Source: Kocuria sp. (lineage in GTDB: Bacteria; Actinomycetota; Actinomycetes; Actinomycetales; Micrococcaceae). Taken from it: a DNA stretch of 7,182 nt. Shown here in pieces: positions 6,254 through 7,182 of this stretch. The DNA lies in assembly GCA_030453435.1 (NCBI GenBank), contig JAKDKI010000114.1, positions 1-7,182 on the forward strand, read 5' to 3'. A program made the position numbers and the translations under genes. The notes under the pieces were generated by a model. It did no database searches and had not been told where the DNA came from. It saw nothing but the letters and a program-made list of their open reading frames with translations. How positions within the stretch are numbered: position 1 is the first letter of the stretch; every line of letters begins with the position of its first letter.

Positions 6254-6289
6254 CAGAACGGGACGGGGAGTAATCCCCGTCCCGTTCTG
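6254..6289. terminator. Shared hairpin between convergent genes, no U-tract
   Basis: CAGAACGGGACGGGG (6254-6268) pairs perfectly with CCCCGTCCCGTTCTG (6275-6289), 15 bp around a 6-nt loop. It lies 26 nt past the dynB-like stop and 36 nt past the ndgR stop on the other strand. Neither strand has a T-run after the stem, so this is a U-less, probably bidirectional terminator or 3'-end stabiliser, a form often reported in high-GC actinobacteria. Confidence 0.75.
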
Positions 6290-6325
6290 CATGTGTCGAC
6301 TCCGTGGAGCTGTTGAATCAGGTTC

Positions 6326-7138
6326 TCACGCGGCGCTCACGCGCACAGCCTCCGTGAGCTGGCGGGCGGCCTGCACAATCACTTCGGCGTGCTTGTGGCC
6401 AGGCTGCTTGGACAAGCGCTCGATGGGGCCGGAAATGGACACGGCCGCAATGACTCGACCGGAGGGCCCGCGCACCGGTGCCGACACCGAGGCGATGCCC
6501 GGTTCGCGCTCGCCGATCGACTGGGCCCAGCCGCGGCGTCGAACGCCCGCCAACGTGGTCGCCGAAAAGCGAGCATGGGCGAGGCCCTCGATCAACCGTG
6601 CGTGGTCCTCCCATGCAATCAGGACCTGGGCCGCAGAACCGGCCTTCATGGACAACTGGGTGCCCACCGGAATGGTGTCTCGCAGGCCGATGGGCCGCTC
6701 GGCGGAGGCCACGCACACGCGCCACTCACCCTGCCTGCGGAAGACCTGCGAGGACTCACCGGTGGCATCGCGTAATTGGAGCAGAACCGGAGCCGAGGCG
6801 GAAATGAGACGATCCTCGCCCGCGGCGGACGCGAGCTCGACCACCCGTGACCCCAGGACGAAACGACCCTGCACATCGCGCCCGACGAATCGGTGGTGGG
6901 CCAGTGCCACTGCCAGTCGGTGAACGGTCGGTCGAGCGAGCCCCGTGGCCTCCACGAGCTCTGCCAGGGAAGCTGGGCCTGCTTCGAGCGCGTCCAGGAT
7001 GAGAGACGCCTTGTCGATGACGCCCACGCCCGACGGGGAAAACGACGACTCCACGGGCATACCCGCTCCCGTGCCCTGGCCGCCCAGAGGGGTTCCGAGG
7101 GGTGCACCGGTGGGATCCATCGCGTCGAGATTGTCCAT
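6326..7138 (-). CDS. ndgR: IclR-family regulator of amino-acid biosynthesis, NdgR/LtbR type
   Basis: A 270-residue IclR-family DNA-binding protein. The winged helix-turn-helix covers about 38-97 (VGVIDKASLILDALEAGP at 38-55, recognition helix around LARPTVHRLAVAL at 68-80, wing ending GRFVLG at 91-96). The effector-binding domain spans about 105-265, with MKAGSAAQVLIAW at 164-176, GVRRRGWAQSIGEREPG at 198-214 and VSISGPIERL at 233-242. These blocks match my memory of the actinobacterial NdgR/LtbR/AreB group, which sits divergent to leuCD and controls leucine and other amino-acid genes. An extra Gly/Pro-rich N-terminus of about 30 residues precedes the HTH. Met7 and Met27 are alternative starts, but a promoter 6 nt before Met1 and the MDN opening, which I recall from Streptomyces NdgR, favour Met1. 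It converges on the GTPase operon; leuC should lie just past the right edge. Confidence 0.87.
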   Translation of the reverse strand: MDNLDAMDPTGAPLGTPLGGQGTGAGMPVESSFSPSGVGVIDKASLILDALEAGPASLAELVEATGLARPTVHRLAVALAHHRFVGRDVQGRFVLGSRVVELASAAGEDRLISASAPVLLQLRDATGESSQVFRRQGEWRVCVASAERPIGLRDTIPVGTQLSMKAGSAAQVLIAWEDHARLIEGLAHARFSATTLAGVRRRGWAQSIGEREPGIASVSAPVRGPSGRVIAAVSISGPIERLSKQPGHKHAEVIVQAARQLTEAVRVSAA

Positions 7139-7142
7139 GCTC

Positions 7143-7169
7143 TAAGACTGCCGTCTCACAATGCGAGAA
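7143..7169. promoter_or_regulatory. Candidate operator: three half-sites in alternating orientation
   Basis: Two overlapping imperfect palindromes share one half-site. TAAGACTGCCGTCTCA (7143-7158) has 6 of 8 symmetric pairs. TCTCACAATGCGAGA (7154-7168) has 6 of 7 pairs around a central base. They can be read as three TGAGAC-like half-sites at 7143-7148, 7153-7158 (inverted) and 7164-7169, with centres about 10 and 11 bp apart. They cover the spacer and -10 box of the ndgR promoter, and presumably lie upstream of leuC on the other side. Binding by the NdgR-type protein itself (autoregulation) is inferred from location. Confidence 0.5.
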
Positions 7170-7173
7170 GCAA
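7145..7173 (-). promoter_or_regulatory. Candidate promoter of the ndgR-type gene, probably leaderless
   Basis: On the minus strand TTGCTT (7173-7168) and CAGTCT (7150-7145) are 17 bp apart, and the -10 box ends 6 nt before the ATG at 7138. The -10 box keeps only the A at position 2 and the final T of the consensus, so the call rests on spacing as well as sequence. No Shine-Dalgarno sequence is present. The spacer is occupied by the symmetric half-sites listed next. Confidence 0.45.
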
Positions 7174-7182
7174 GCGAGTACA

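Noticed and set aside
5876..6316. 146-codon plus-strand frame overlapping the end of the second GTPase gene
   Set aside because: It is out of frame with the transmembrane coding region, is low complexity, and runs through the terminator hairpin.
6291..6923. 210-codon plus-strand frame opposite the IclR gene
   Set aside because: The minus-strand IclR protein has strong family motifs across the region. The opposite frame is rich in Arg, Thr and Ser with no domain.

Overview
The window reads as a high-GC actinobacterial chromosome segment, most likely from the order Micrococcales (the family-level guess, Micrococcaceae, is inference). The evidence is the strong G/C bias at third codon positions, GTG starts, mRNAs that look leaderless, a GluRS next to tRNA-Gln and tRNA-Glu genes, an NdgR/LtbR-type IclR regulator, and a DynA/DynB-like pair of membrane dynamins. 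I found no transposase, integrase, phage gene, CRISPR array or plasmid gene.

Layout, left to right. The 3' part of gltX (glutamyl-tRNA synthetase; its 5' end lies outside the window) is followed by tRNA-Gln(CTG) and tRNA-Glu(CTC). Each tRNA has its own candidate promoter, and a strong U-tract terminator closes the block. Next come two small, separately promoted plus-strand genes: a GNAT acetyltransferase and a cysteine-rich ArsR-family metalloregulator. A two-gene operon of large membrane-associated GTPases follows. The second GTPase gene starts inside the stop codon of the first (GTGA overlap). This operon runs convergently into an IclR-family regulator on the minus strand (ndgR/ltbR type), with a 15-bp perfect hairpin between them. 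The right edge holds the regulator's promoter and a cluster of symmetric half-sites. By analogy with other actinobacteria, leuC is expected to diverge from just beyond the window.

How the genes work together. The gltX-tRNA-Gln-tRNA-Glu block puts a probably non-discriminating GluRS beside both of its likely tRNA substrates. The GTPase pair resembles the actinobacterial DynA/DynB bacterial dynamins, which act together on membranes (in Streptomyces, at sporulation septa). Here the first protein has a degraded G4 nucleotide-specificity motif while the second keeps a recognisable one, so the partners may be functionally asymmetric. From memory, gltX, these tRNAs and ndgR-leuCD lie close together in Streptomyces. 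If so, the acetyltransferase, ArsR and dynamin genes are a lineage-specific insert in a conserved neighbourhood.

The genes appear to share a regulatory layout. Upstream of GNAT, arsR, the first dynamin gene and probably ndgR, a -10-like hexamer ends exactly 6 nt before the start codon, with no Shine-Dalgarno sequence, as expected for leaderless transcripts. No gene-free stretch exceeds 300 bases once the tRNAs are counted.
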